In this document: positions 1 to 7,904 of the stretch, one piece after another
Layout: every line of letters begins with the position of its first letter
Position numbering within the stretch: the first letter of the stretch is position 1
NCBI RefSeq assembly: GCF_028464145.1
Contig: NZ_JAQPCG010000007.1
Span: 1 to 64,000 of the forward strand
DNA length: 64,000 nucleotides
Origin: Maribacter sp. PR1
GTDB lineage: Bacteria; Bacteroidota; Bacteroidia; Flavobacteriales; Flavobacteriaceae
Direction of reading: 5' to 3'
Translations under genes and position numbers: made by a program
Notes under the pieces: model-generated
What the model was told of the DNA's origin: nothing
Database searches by the model: none
What the model saw: the letters and a program-made list of their open reading frames with translations, nothing else

Positions 1-91
1 CAGCTTTTCTTGGTAGTCCTTTTTTCCTTGCATACCTCAAGTTACGATCGATCCCCGGATCGGCAATGATCAAAACCGATTTTTTCCTAAC

Positions 92-309
92 TTGTGCAAC
101 AGGCACAATGGCTATAAATAATTGCTTGTTCTCGCCTACTTCTGAAAATCCTCGCGGATTTTCAGTTTGGTGTGTACTTGCAAAGTTAAGTGCTAAACCA
201 CGCAACTATTCATAGCCGAGACCGTTGGGACGGATTTTGAAAGCCTCCGGCCTCAACCAAGTCGCTACATTGCTGCGCAATTCCCGCCCCTTGGGCATCC
301 GTCCCAACG
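92..309. repeat. Hairpin-rich cassette-type repeat
   Basis: Non-coding stretch built of successive perfect inverted repeats. TTGTGC (92-97) pairs with GCACAA (103-108). CTGAAAATCC (142-151) pairs with GGATTTTCAG (156-165) around a TCGC loop. CGTTGGGACGGAT (223-235) pairs with ATCCGTCCCAACG (297-309). The words GCCGAGACCGTT (near 215) and GGTGTGTACTTG (169-180) look like recurrent flavobacterial intergenic repeat sequence, and GCCGAGACCGTTAGCGG recurs at about 16208. Positions 1-91 hold no gene I can support; the minus strand there is open and could be the end or start of a gene lying to the left. Confidence 0.6.
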
Positions 310-313
310 CCCC

Positions 314-494
314 GCTAAACCAAATTGCCAATCAGGTCGGGACCCGAGACCTACGGCCCCACGATCGAAAACACCAAAAACCCGACCCAACAGCACCTAA
401 AGGCAATTTGGCAACGTTCTACTTGTCTTTTAAATTATTTGCGAATAAATTCACATAATTCAAAACCCAGAACGTCACTGCGTTTAGCAGGGCG
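314..494. repeat. 181-bp dispersed repeat, copy A
   Basis: Near-identical to 19462-19642; by eye only three mismatches in 181 bases. The unit is bounded by an outer inverted repeat GCTAAAC (314-320) / GTTTAGC (482-488). Inside are CCAAATTGCC (320-329) / GGCAATTTGG (402-411), GGTCGGG (335-341) / CCCGACC (381-387) and CGTTCT (415-420) / AGAACG (469-474), so a single strand could fold into a long multi-stem hairpin. In both copies a gene begins shortly after the right end. An open frame across 225-458 is only this repeat read through and is not called. Confidence 0.8.
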
Positions 495-515
495 TTGGCG
501 GTAATTTGAAGAATT

Positions 516-1025
516 ATGAAGAATACAATTAAAATACTTTTACTTCTACTAATATTTCAATCTTGCAAAGAGAAGGTTGAGATAAGCTCAATCAATCCTG
601 TTGATTGGGAAATAAGGACTATAGAATTTAACCTTCCTGACTCTTTGCCACATGGAACAACTTATCTATCAGTCTATTCACAGATTTATAGTCAGACAGA
701 ACATAAAACTCATGATTTGACCGCAACTGTAAGCATAAGAAATGTAAATAAAGCCGACTCGGTTTATATTAACAAAGCTGAATATTATAATACAAAAGGT
801 AATTCTATTAGAACCTATTTTGATAAACCCATATTCATTGCTCCAATGGAAACAGTAGAAATCGTAATTGATGAGCGAGACCAAGAAGGCGGAACTGGTG
901 CAAACTTCCTTTTTGATTGGACAATAAAGCCAAATTCCAATGACCCTATCTTTGAAGCGATAATGATTTCAACTTCTGGTCAACAGGGACTTTCATTTAC
1001 TACTCAAGGCAAAAAGATAAATTAA
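516..1025 (+). CDS. Putative lipoprotein of unknown function
   Basis: Encodes 169 residues. The N-terminus is a short positively charged stretch, a hydrophobic run of Leu/Ile, and a lipobox-like LLIFQSC with the Cys at about residue 17, so export and lipid anchoring are likely. The rest is a beta-rich, polar sequence with no family I recognise. It starts just after the end of repeat copy A (494) and its stop is separated by one base from the MarC gene, so the two probably form a single transcript. Low GC matches the neighbouring MarC gene and differs from the mobilization genes to the right. Together with marC it appears to be cargo of a repeat-bounded cassette. Confidence 0.7.
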   Translation: MKNTIKILLLLLIFQSCKEKVEISSINPVDWEIRTIEFNLPDSLPHGTTYLSVYSQIYSQTEHKTHDLTATVSIRNVNKADSVYINKAEYYNTKGNSIRTYFDKPIFIAPMETVEIVIDERDQEGGTGANFLFDWTIKPNSNDPIFEAIMISTSGQQGLSFTTQGKKIN

Positions 1026-1026
1026 T

Positions 1027-1644
1027 ATGGCTACTGAAATATTAACTAAAATATTATTCCTTATTGCTGTAATTGACCCTCTAGGTTCCGTACCAGTTTA
1101 TCTGGAAGCTACTAAACATTTTGACCAAAAACACAAACGCAAAATTGCAATTAGAGCTTCATTAATTGCATATTTAATTCTACTGTTTTTCATTTTAGTT
1201 GGTCAAATCATTCTTGAAGGAATGGATGTTTCTCTGGACGCATTCCAAATTTCTGGTGGAGTGATTCTATTCTTGTTCGCGTTAACAATGATTTTTGGCG
1301 AAGGGAAACCTGAGTCAGAAAAACATCTTATCAAAGACTATAAGCACGTTACAATTTTCCCAGTTGCAATTCCTTCAATTGCTTCTCCAGGCGCAATTAT
1401 GGCTGTCGTGCTAATGACAGATAATCATCTATACACCATTCAAGAACAAGCTATTACGACATTACTGGTATTATTAGTAGTCTCCATGACTATGCTATTG
1501 CTTTTAGCTGCAAATGTTGTGCAAAACAGAATTGGGGAATATGGAATAACAGTTATAAGTAAAATAATGGGACTTATTCTAGCTTCTTATGCTGTTCAAA
1601 GTGTTCTAAGCGGTTTGAGAGATTTTTTCACTGTATTGAATTGA
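1027..1644 (+). CDS. MarC family integral membrane protein
   Basis: Encodes 205 residues, the usual length of MarC/UPF0056 proteins, with about six hydrophobic segments. The family features visible are the early LIAVIDPLGSVPVYL motif (about residues 12-26), the central GGVILFLFALTMIFG helix and PVAIPSIASPGAIMAVVLM (about residues 114-132), where the PxxxPxxxxPGAI signature lies. MarC proteins are inner-membrane proteins whose transport role is unsettled; the old link to multiple antibiotic resistance was not upheld. It follows the lipoprotein gene by one base. Downstream, a 26-bp match to the interior of the 181-bp repeat begins only 15 bp after the stop. Confidence 0.9.
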   Translation: MATEILTKILFLIAVIDPLGSVPVYLEATKHFDQKHKRKIAIRASLIAYLILLFFILVGQIILEGMDVSLDAFQISGGVILFLFALTMIFGEGKPESEKHLIKDYKHVTIFPVAIPSIASPGAIMAVVLMTDNHLYTIQEQAITTLLVLLVVSMTMLLLLAANVVQNRIGEYGITVISKIMGLILASYAVQSVLSGLRDFFTVLN

Positions 1645-1659
1645 ATAAAAAACTACACA

Positions 1660-1685
1660 CAACAGCACCTAAAGGCAATTTGGCA
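1660..1685. repeat. Partial copy of the 181-bp repeat
   Basis: Twenty-six bases are identical to positions 388-413 inside repeat copy A, including AACAGCACCTAAAGGC. The match begins exactly where the marC cassette ends (ACACACAACA) and stops abruptly at 1685. It marks a recombination-like junction. Confidence 0.65.
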
Positions 1686-1695
1686 GATTACTGCA

Positions 1696-1744
1696 GCCGT
1701 AGGATAATGGACATTCTTGCCAGGACCGCCGCTACGGCTTTTTT
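1696..1744 (+). terminator. Probable terminator after marC
   Basis: GCCGTAG (1696-1702) pairs with CTACGGC (1732-1738), followed by six T (1739-1744). The loop of 29 bases is long, so strength is uncertain. The rest of 1645-1939 shows no gene. Confidence 0.4.
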
Positions 1745-1939
1745 ACTCGACCTATCGGCACGCTATATGTAATCTGGTTCGTCGAGTTGCCCGTCTTTCC
1801 TTATGATATTGAAAAGTGCCCTAAGCAAAGGGAATACTGAAACTATACACTTATTTTTGATTTATCCACTATATCCTTATCAAGTTCTTATAAATCCATA
1901 ATGGTTTGGTCAATAAGTTAATATTTATGGTAATAGACC

Positions 1940-3004
1940 TTAATCAATCCCGTTCAATTTTTTAATTAAATCAACCTCATCCTGACGATAAGGGGTTCCA
2001 TCTTTCCGGAAGATATCATGAAACCATTCCACAGGTTCCTCCCCACTATCAATTGGTGTGTCCCATTGGTATATGGTATTGGTCTTTCCTTTCACCAATC
2101 CCCAATTTATGGCTCCTACATTTTCCTCTTTCAACATCGGCATGATGTTGGAAAATCGGCTATTTCGAGTTCGGGCCATATATTCGGTACAGATCATAGG
2201 TCTTCCATGGGTCCTTAAAAGCTCTATGATCAGTTTGTGGTCTTGTGGGTTTCCGTAATGATGGTAGGTAATGATATCGGAATGTAGCGCCTGAAAGGCA
2301 TTAAGGTCCCTCAATCCCCAGGACCAGATTCCTGCCGATATGGGCTGGGAAGGATTAACCTCCCTTGCCCATGAAAAAACTGCCTCCAACAAAGGCATGG
2401 AATCGTTAATCTTCCCCGAGTTTCCAGGTTCGTTGTACAAATCCCAAAGCAAAACCCTTTTATCATCCTTGAAGGTTGTCAGAATATCTTTTACATATGT
2501 TTCCAAAAAAGGAAAATTTGCTTTATCCTTGGAAGCCGGATCACCTGGATCCTGCATCCAACCTGAGTTGTGTGTACCAGTCGTAGGTTCCGGTTGCTTT
2601 CCGATTTTTGGCTCTTTCCCCCATACGTCATCAAAGATGACGAACATGGTCTTGATTCCCTTACTATTTGAGATATCCAAATATTGGTCCATTCTTTTCT
2701 TGAAACCCTTTGAATCTTGTTTGTATGCCAAACTATGGAGGTATACCCGCATCACATTCATGCCAATATCTTGTGCATATCCCAACTCCTTCTCAATGGT
2801 TTCAGGGTCAAAAGTATCCTCTTGCCACATCTCCAATTGATTGATTGCCGTACTCGGGATAAAATCAGCACCATTAAGCCATTTATATTGGTCATACCAT
2901 TTTTCCGCCTTTTCTATGGACCATCTTTGAGATGTGCCAGATTGTGCAACAACTAAGGCCGAGGCCATAAAAAGAGCCCTGGTCAATAATCTTTTGATTT
3001 TCAT
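1940..3004 (-). CDS. Secreted GH5-like glycoside hydrolase (cellulase family)
   Basis: Encodes 354 residues with a Sec-type signal peptide (basic start, hydrophobic run to about residue 21). The catalytic domain is a TIM barrel of clan GH-A type. The acid/base sits in LLWDLYNEPGN (Glu192) and the nucleophile in PMICTEYMAR (Glu274), with conserved HHYG (about 248-251) between them and an INWGLV strand near the end. These marks fit GH5-like 1,4-beta-glycanases; substrate cannot be read from the sequence. The gene stands alone on the minus strand, with no polysaccharide-utilization genes (SusC/SusD) next to it, and lies between the marC cassette and the mobilization genes, so it may be island cargo. 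Confidence 0.82.
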   Translation of the reverse strand: MKIKRLLTRALFMASALVVAQSGTSQRWSIEKAEKWYDQYKWLNGADFIPSTAINQLEMWQEDTFDPETIEKELGYAQDIGMNVMRVYLHSLAYKQDSKGFKKRMDQYLDISNSKGIKTMFVIFDDVWGKEPKIGKQPEPTTGTHNSGWMQDPGDPASKDKANFPFLETYVKDILTTFKDDKRVLLWDLYNEPGNSGKINDSMPLLEAVFSWAREVNPSQPISAGIWSWGLRDLNAFQALHSDIITYHHYGNPQDHKLIIELLRTHGRPMICTEYMARTRNSRFSNIMPMLKEENVGAINWGLVKGKTNTIYQWDTPIDSGEEPVEWFHDIFRKDGTPYRQDEVDLIKKLNGID

Positions 3005-3135
3005 TTTGTTTTTCTTTAATCTTATATGTTATTTAACAATTTCTAAAGGTAAATAATTATGTATTGACCTCCTCCTATTAAAACCGAACTGTTTGAAAGT
3101 AGAACGATAAGAACCCCAAATCTTACCCCCAACTT

Positions 3136-3209
3136 TTGCGCATGGATCCTATTGGGTTTTTGTAGTGTTCCGCTAGATAAGCGTAAAGCAAAAACCCGAA
3201 AGGGCGCAA
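3136..3209. other. Nested inverted repeat downstream of the relaxase gene
   Basis: GGGTTTTTG (3154-3162) pairs with CAAAAACCC (3189-3197), nested inside TTGCGC (3136-3141) / GCGCAA (3204-3209). It lies just past the relaxase stop. It has no T-run, so it may be a processing or recombination site rather than a simple terminator. Confidence 0.4.
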
Positions 3210-3224
3210 CCTAGTTTTTGGATT

Positions 3225-4247
3225 TCAGTAGCCCATGTCATCACCCGTGCCCCTTGCTTTATCAATACCCCTTCCAAGTGCCTTGATGATCTTGGCAGCC
3301 ATCTGTACCTTATTGGTCGGTATACTGGGAGCCTTTACACCCATCGTTTTAAGTAGTTTAAAGGCCATGTCCTTTTCCTTGGTGGGCAGTCCCATCACCT
3401 TTGCAAAAAACTTCCCCGGTTCCTTGGCATGGGCCTTTCTACCAACATAGGATTCCACATAGTTCCTTTTAAATCCTGTTGTCCTATCAAAGGTCTTCTC
3501 TGCGGTTTGGTAGAAACTGTCCCTATCAAATCCCCTTTTGACCGTCTTTCCGTTCAGTTCTACTTCGGATGCCCTGTGCTTGGCCATTGGGGAAAGGGTA
3601 TAGGTATTCGTCACGTCCCTTCTACTTACCATGATATGGATATGGGTCTGTGGCCCCTCTTTTTGCATCCCTGCGGCCACCAGTTGCCCGTTCTGTTTGT
3701 GCGGGGCCATTCTTTCTTGCTCTTTGATTCTTTTTTCGAGTTCTTTGACATTGCCGATGGACTCGCCCCGTTCCACTTTCCGTATCTCGTTCCTGAGCCT
3801 TGCTATCTCCTTTCGATAGGGGGCATTCTCCTGTACCTGCCTGTCAAGGCCCCGATAGGTGCGTTCATGTTCTATCTTGGCATAGTACTTCAGGTTCTCG
3901 GCCTTGACCTCTTGGTTCCTATGGAAACTCTTGGCATAGTCCTCCATGAGCTTCCTTGTGTATTCCCTTAACAGTTTTGGATCATTGCCGATGGCCTTCA
4001 GTTCCCTTTGGTTGGGACTGACCACTATGGAGTAGAATTTCGGGTCCTTCTGCCTTAATTTGGCGGTATTGGCATCTATTTCATCGATGACCGTTTCAGG
4101 GCTTACGCTGTCATTTTCATGGTCAAAGAATTCCTCCCTCTGTTCGGGCAATCTGTCCTCGTTTTCCTTTTCCAGATAGTCCACATAGTTCCCTACACTG
4201 GAGTTGTAGGTACTGCCCATTTTCTGTGCCGAGATGGTAAGGTACAT
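3225..4247 (-). CDS. Relaxase-like mobilization protein (MobB/DUF5712 type)
   Basis: Encodes 340 residues. The key feature is THIHIMVSRRD at about residues 201-211, a His-x-His metal-binding motif like motif III of relaxases (His202, His204). FYSIVVSPN (about 71-79) resembles an earlier core strand of such proteins. A charged, coiled-coil-prone middle (about 140-185) and a basic C-terminus follow. Short proteins of this kind accompany BfmA-like proteins in mobilizable and conjugative elements of Bacteroidota, where they nick at oriT to start transfer. The gene begins 5 bp after the stop of the bfmA-like gene, so the two are co-transcribed. GC content and codon use are higher than in the core genes. 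No coupling protein or type IV secretion genes lie near it, so the element would need help in trans. Confidence 0.75.
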   Translation of the reverse strand: MYLTISAQKMGSTYNSSVGNYVDYLEKENEDRLPEQREEFFDHENDSVSPETVIDEIDANTAKLRQKDPKFYSIVVSPNQRELKAIGNDPKLLREYTRKLMEDYAKSFHRNQEVKAENLKYYAKIEHERTYRGLDRQVQENAPYRKEIARLRNEIRKVERGESIGNVKELEKRIKEQERMAPHKQNGQLVAAGMQKEGPQTHIHIMVSRRDVTNTYTLSPMAKHRASEVELNGKTVKRGFDRDSFYQTAEKTFDRTTGFKRNYVESYVGRKAHAKEPGKFFAKVMGLPTKEKDMAFKLLKTMGVKAPSIPTNKVQMAAKIIKALGRGIDKARGTGDDMGY

Positions 4248-4252
4248 AAGCG

Positions 4253-4837
4253 TTATTTTAATTTGTATTTCAGGCTTTCAAAATCCCCGATGCCCATATT
4301 GATCTTTAGATACGGCTTTCCCATCATAGGCTCCACCTTCTCCACCTTTTTGAGGATTTTATTGCAGCGCTTTTTATAGTTTTCAAATTCACGGAGTATT
4401 CTATCGTGCTCTGTTTTCGGAACAGTGTTTCTAGGCTCCAAAAAATCCATTCGCTCTTCCTGAATTTTAACTTGTTCGGGCTTACGTTTCCTCCCATCCT
4501 TTACATAGGCCTCATAAAGAATGAGTACCATTTCATAGGTGGGCCGGATACTGGTCCTTTCCATGTTCTTGATTATGGCGATGATCCTATCGAATTTCTT
4601 CATCATCTTAATCTCCAACTTTTTGATATTATCGACCACGATCTTTGTTCCCTCCCCAAAAGGGTAAAGGTCGTTCTCCTTGAAGTGGCGTACCATTCCG
4701 TCCAACAACTCGCTATGGGATCTGTTGAACTTTTTGGAATAGGTTCGAAAGTGTACGGCCGTTTCTTTCTTTACGGTGATATTGGAATAGCCCCCGGCTC
4801 CCTTCTTTGTTTTATTATTTGTTGATTGCTTTTCCAT
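4253..4837 (-). CDS. BfmA/BtgA-like mobilization protein
   Basis: Encodes 194 residues. The N-terminal part after a basic tail (SNITVKKETAVHFRTYSKK, about 18-36) resembles the ribbon-helix-helix-like DNA-binding region of BfmA/BtgA accessory mobilization proteins, followed by a long helical region with many Lys/Glu residues (about 60-175). These proteins bind oriT DNA and assist the relaxase. It is directly upstream of the relaxase gene in the same transcript, the usual order in Bacteroidota mobilizable elements. The 430 bp upstream of it are non-coding and are the natural place for oriT. Confidence 0.75.
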   Translation of the reverse strand: MEKQSTNNKTKKGAGGYSNITVKKETAVHFRTYSKKFNRSHSELLDGMVRHFKENDLYPFGEGTKIVVDNIKKLEIKMMKKFDRIIAIIKNMERTSIRPTYEMVLILYEAYVKDGRKRKPEQVKIQEERMDFLEPRNTVPKTEHDRILREFENYKKRCNKILKKVEKVEPMMGKPYLKINMGIGDFESLKYKLK

Positions 4838-5266
4838 AGGACGAATTTTGTTTTTTAGTGAAATTGCGACAACTTTTCCGCCAAAAATTTCCAGTGTTTA
4901 CAGGGTCTCCCAAAGGGTTTACTGTAGATTTCGGAAAAGTCTACTGTAGCCCCTGTTTTTTCAGGGTATTCCAAAATCTATTCAATTGACTGGTTTTCAA
5001 CGTGTTGAATACCCAAAAACAAACGTGATGGCGCAATCTGCGCATCACCCTCTTGCTATTCCATTTCGTCCCGCTCGCGGGACAAAATTCCATACAATCT
5101 GCTTCCTGCCCAGATTGCCATTTCAGGGAAAATAATTTTCCGATATGCTATTTTTCGATGTACAGGATTATCGGCGAAAGTCAAAAATTGGATAATCCCG
5201 TTTAAAATTTTGGTGCTGAATTTCAGCGAAGTAAAGATACTGTTTTCAACCTTTTGGGCATAGAAA
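4838..5266. other. Non-coding region upstream of mob genes, candidate oriT
   Basis: No convincing gene. It contains TACTGTAG twice in direct orientation (4920-4927 and 4942-4949, 22 bp apart), the second inside the perfect odd palindrome CTACTGTAG, and a small hairpin CCCTG (4951-4955) / CAGGG (4962-4966). A minus-strand open frame at 5056-5313 needs a TTG start, and its first codons are the terminator hairpin at 5267-5289, so it is rejected as a gene. Confidence 0.4.
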
Positions 5267-5289
5267 AAGCCCTCATTTAATAAGGGCTT
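5267..5289 (-). terminator. Rho-independent terminator
   Basis: AAGCCCT (5267-5273) and AGGGCTT (5283-5289) form a 7-bp stem. Read on the minus strand it ends in a T-run. It sits about 20 bp after the stop of the small gene at 5310-5507 and would end that transcript. Confidence 0.65.
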
Positions 5290-5309
5290 GTTTGGTGTTA
5301 TTTGGTGTT

Positions 5310-5507
5310 TCAAATATTGAATACAAAGGTATAGGAATAGAGGTTCCGTATGGCTTCCTCGTCAAGCATCCTGTCCAAATTGGTATGGTGCTTGGTGGCG
5401 TAGTCCATCAAATCCTTGCCGTATTTCCTTTTCACATCTTCCTTGGAATCGGCAAGCAACCGCTCTTGGGTCTCTTCGCTCAAATCGGTAAAATTCAGAT
5501 AAATCAT
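5310..5507 (-). CDS. Small ICE-associated protein of unknown function
   Basis: Encodes 65 residues, acidic and helical, with LSEETQERLLADSKEDV near the N-terminus and EEAIRNLYSYTFVFNI at the C-terminus. Small proteins of this appearance recur in conjugative and mobilizable elements of Bacteroidota beside ssb and DUF6876 genes. No function is known to me. It lies 18 bp downstream of the DUF6876-like gene on the same strand and is followed by a terminator, so it is probably the last gene of that transcript. Confidence 0.65.
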   Translation of the reverse strand: MIYLNFTDLSEETQERLLADSKEDVKRKYGKDLMDYATKHHTNLDRMLDEEAIRNLYSYTFVFNI

Positions 5508-5525
5508 AACATCCCAATTTTAATA

Positions 5526-5900
5526 TTAGCTTGGTAACATCAGCGTATCGTTTACGAAGAACAACCGCAGTTCGTCCAACGGAAAATCGGTAACGCCATA
5601 ACCGTGCCTTTCCAATACGTTGTCATTTCCATCGCTGTAAGTGATTTCGGCTTCATAGCCTGAAGTTTCCTGTTTTTCCATTGACAAGCGTTTGAAGTCT
5701 ATGGTTACCCATCGGCTTCGGTGCTTCAAACTTTTGGCAATCACGGATGCATCGGTAATCAACCAATAGCAGTCCGCCACGCTCGCCAAATATTTCAGCC
5801 CGTCCGTGTATCGGGTTCTTAATAGCGGAATGAAATAGTACATTTCCGTTCCCGTAAAGTATCGCAGTTCCGCTTGGATTTTGTTAACTTATGTGTTCAT
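5526..5900 (-). pseudogene. DUF6876-like gene with a stop at codon 4
   Basis: The protein-like reading continues upstream of the Met at 5843. In the same frame an ATG at 5900-5898 is followed by AAC ACA TAA, then by codons for VNKIQAELRYFTGTE and on into MYYFIPLLRTRYTDG. The FTGTE-x-YY start followed by YTDGLKYLA and YWLI is the pattern of DUF6876 proteins from Bacteroidota mobile elements. The TAA at 5891-5889 would truncate the natural reading after three residues (for example CAA to TAA). Either the gene is broken, or translation starts at Met 5843 and yields 105 residues without the conserved N-terminus. The remaining frame is intact to 5526, which suggests a recent change. Confidence 0.6.
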
Positions 5901-5929
5901 TGTTCTAAAATTTTATATTTGGATAATGA

Positions 5930-5974
5930 AAAGAGGGCACACACTAATTGAAAACTGGTTTAAGTGCCCTCTTT
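5930..5974 (-). terminator. Terminator hairpin after ssb
   Basis: AAAGAGGGCAC (5930-5940) pairs perfectly with GTGCCCTCTTT (5964-5974) across a 23-base loop, 11 bp downstream of the ssb stop. The stem ends in a short T-run on either strand. Confidence 0.55.
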
Positions 5975-5985
5975 CTTTTTTGATG

Positions 5986-6330
5986 TTACTTGTCGCCTTT
6001 GCTTCCCAACAATAGGACTTCATCGGCTACCACTTCGGTTACGTAGCGTTGGTTGCCATCATCGGTGGTGTAGGTTCTAGTTTTCAATTTCCCCATGATG
6101 CCCACTTCCTTGCCTTTTTCGACATATTTTTCAACAATTTCGGCGGTCTTTCCCCAAGCGACAATGGTATGCCAATTGGTGTCCGTTTGCTTTTCGCCTT
6201 TGCCATCCTTGTAATACTCATTGGTCGCCAATGAAAAGCGAGCTACTTTCTTTCCGCTTTCAAGGTTCGTAATGGTCGGTTCTTGTCCAACGTTCCCGAT
6301 TAACTGTACATGATTTTTAATAGTACTCAT
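5986..6330 (-). CDS. Single-stranded DNA-binding protein, short mobile-element type
   Basis: Encodes 114 residues forming one OB fold: NHVQLIGNVGQEPTI at the N-terminus, ARFSLATNEYY, TNWHTIVAWGKTAEI and VGIMGKLKTRTY follow in the family order. It coats single-stranded DNA during replication or transfer. It stops soon after the OB fold and lacks the flexible linker and acidic DDDIPF-like tip that recruits partner proteins in chromosomal SSB, which fits the short SSBs of Bacteroidota mobile elements. The gene has its own terminator-like hairpin and precedes the DUF6876-like gene on the same strand. Confidence 0.88.
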   Translation of the reverse strand: MSTIKNHVQLIGNVGQEPTITNLESGKKVARFSLATNEYYKDGKGEKQTDTNWHTIVAWGKTAEIVEKYVEKGKEVGIMGKLKTRTYTTDDGNQRYVTEVVADEVLLLGSKGDK

Positions 6331-7108
6331 AACTTAAAGATTTAAAAGATTAATAATTTCCCTTTTCAATTGTGATTAAATTTTAAGGGGTGTTTGTTTG
6401 ATTTCATTCGTGCGTAGCACAATGGATAAAGTGGGTTTTGTCAAGACTTTCGGTGAAAAATCAGGAGTGTCTGCGACGTAGTAAATCCCTTGGGATTTCA
6501 AGGAAGTAGAAACCTTGTTTTTTGCCAGAACCTGTCTTGGTCTTGACAAGTTCCATAGGGGCATTAACAATTCTTTTAGACCATTTGCAAGGAAGCGTAC
6601 GGGAAGTTAAGCGCGTGCGGCAAATAGGGTTTAAATTAGAATTGGTTATGTCCTGCCTGCTTTTCGATGCCCCGAAAAGCAACAAAGGCTTTATCCATTA
6701 TAAACCCCTTAAAATGTGTAAGACAGTGCTTCGGTTTTCCGTTGGGAAGCGGACTCAATCCTCTTTTTAGCTCGAAAATGAAGCGTTCCTTCCCAGTCTG
6801 AGATTTTTCAGGGCGGGAAGGGCTAGCGGAATGGAAAGCTAAAAACGGGGATTGTGTCTAAGATTTTTAGTGAAGCTCTTTTCCTGGAATGAAGTACAAC
6901 GAAATGGAAGGGAATGTGCTGAGCGGGTTATAGGAAAAGTATAGTAGATTCATTATTTTTATTCTTTGAAAGTCTAATGGTATCATTTGCAATCAAATGG
7001 ACCGTCAAAAATTCGGTCAACAGATTTTTAAAGCAAGGTTAAAACCCATAAAATAGGGTGATTGAGGAAGTAGGTTTAAATACTGTCGAGGTCACTAAAT
7101 GGTATTTT
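6331..7108. other. Gene-poor stretch with a large stem-loop
   Basis: No gene can be supported; short open frames on both strands lack ribosome sites and family features. The main structure is a nested inverted repeat: TTTTTAGCT (6764-6772) / AGCTAAAAA (6837-6845) around CCTTCCC (6788-6794) / GGGAAGG (6815-6821). Confidence 0.45.
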
Positions 7109-7904
7109 CTACAAATCGAGTAGGGAGTCCCATTTTTTTATTTCCTTCAAATTGCCTGAAAACGAACGGATTGCACCAAATATCTCATTGACCCGAAAAG
7201 TTTGAACCAGCTTATTTTTGAAATCATACCTAAATCCGTCTGGGAAGACCATATATTGGATGACCCGTTAAGTTTCCAAATCCCCTAACTTACACAATTA
7301 CCGTAAGTTACAAGCATAATCAAGCGTCATTTTCACCGATTTTTTGAAGTTTGAACTATTTATTCCCTCATTGCTCAATCTTGCCTCCAATTCCCTTTGC
7401 TTTGTCTTAAGTTCCGGCATAAAAAGGTCGTACTGTTACCTTGTAATCTTGTTCAGTACCACATACCTTCTTTCCAAAGTGTTTATCTGTTCTTCGAGCT
7501 TTGCCAATTCACAGGTCAACCGCTTTTGGTCCTGGAGTGTTTCTTGGTTTTTATCGATCAATGTGTCGTGGATAATATCCGTCAGGGGTTCGATATACTT
7601 TTGTCAGCTAAGGTATAATTGCCCAACAAATTCAAAAACTCTTCATGGAGCTTTTTGAAACTCTTGTTTTCCTTGCTGCCCTTACATCTGTTCTTATATT
7701 TTTCCTCACGGTAAATCCAGTATAAGGTGTTCCACAGACCGAAGACCTTACAAACATTTTCATTGGCAGGTTTTCATCCTCAAAAGAATACCTTCTGAGA
7801 GATTCACCCACGTGAAGTAAATTATGGAGTTTAAGAAAGACCTCTTTTGATATGAGGTCCTCATGCTTTCCTTGGAGCACATGATTATATAAATGATCAT
7901 ACAT
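7109..7904 (-). pseudogene. Decayed serine recombinase (C-terminal half)
   Basis: The frame from 7904 encodes HEDLISKEVFLKLHNLL, then RRYSFEDENLPMKMFV and VCGTPYTGFTVRKN. This is the junction between the recombinase domain and the zinc beta-ribbon of large serine recombinases of Bacteroidota. The ribbon then breaks down: the expected YYKC and further Cys pairs are lost by frameshifts near 7640-7690. Later pieces are recognisable in other frames of the same strand, a coiled-coil segment about 7440-7600 and a typical C-terminus about 7109-7290 ending in DSLLDL and a TAG at 7109-7111. The N-terminal catalytic domain with its Ser is missing; 7905-8271 holds only short open frames. This is a relic of an earlier mobile element. 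Confidence 0.6.

Noticed and set aside
225-458. Open frame of 77 codons before the lipoprotein gene
   Set aside because: It is the inverted-repeat sequence read through; the second repeat copy supports repeat identity, and no protein family is seen.
3429-3971. Long plus-strand frame opposite the relaxase gene
   Set aside because: Antisense to a gene with a clear His-x-His motif; no ribosome site or family features.
5056-5313. 85-codon minus-strand frame beside the small ICE gene
   Set aside because: Needs a TTG start overlapping the previous stop, and its first codons are the terminator hairpin at 5267-5289.
6461-6770. Overlapping short frames on both strands after ssb
   Set aside because: Lack ribosome sites and family similarity; their composition is that of structured non-coding DNA.
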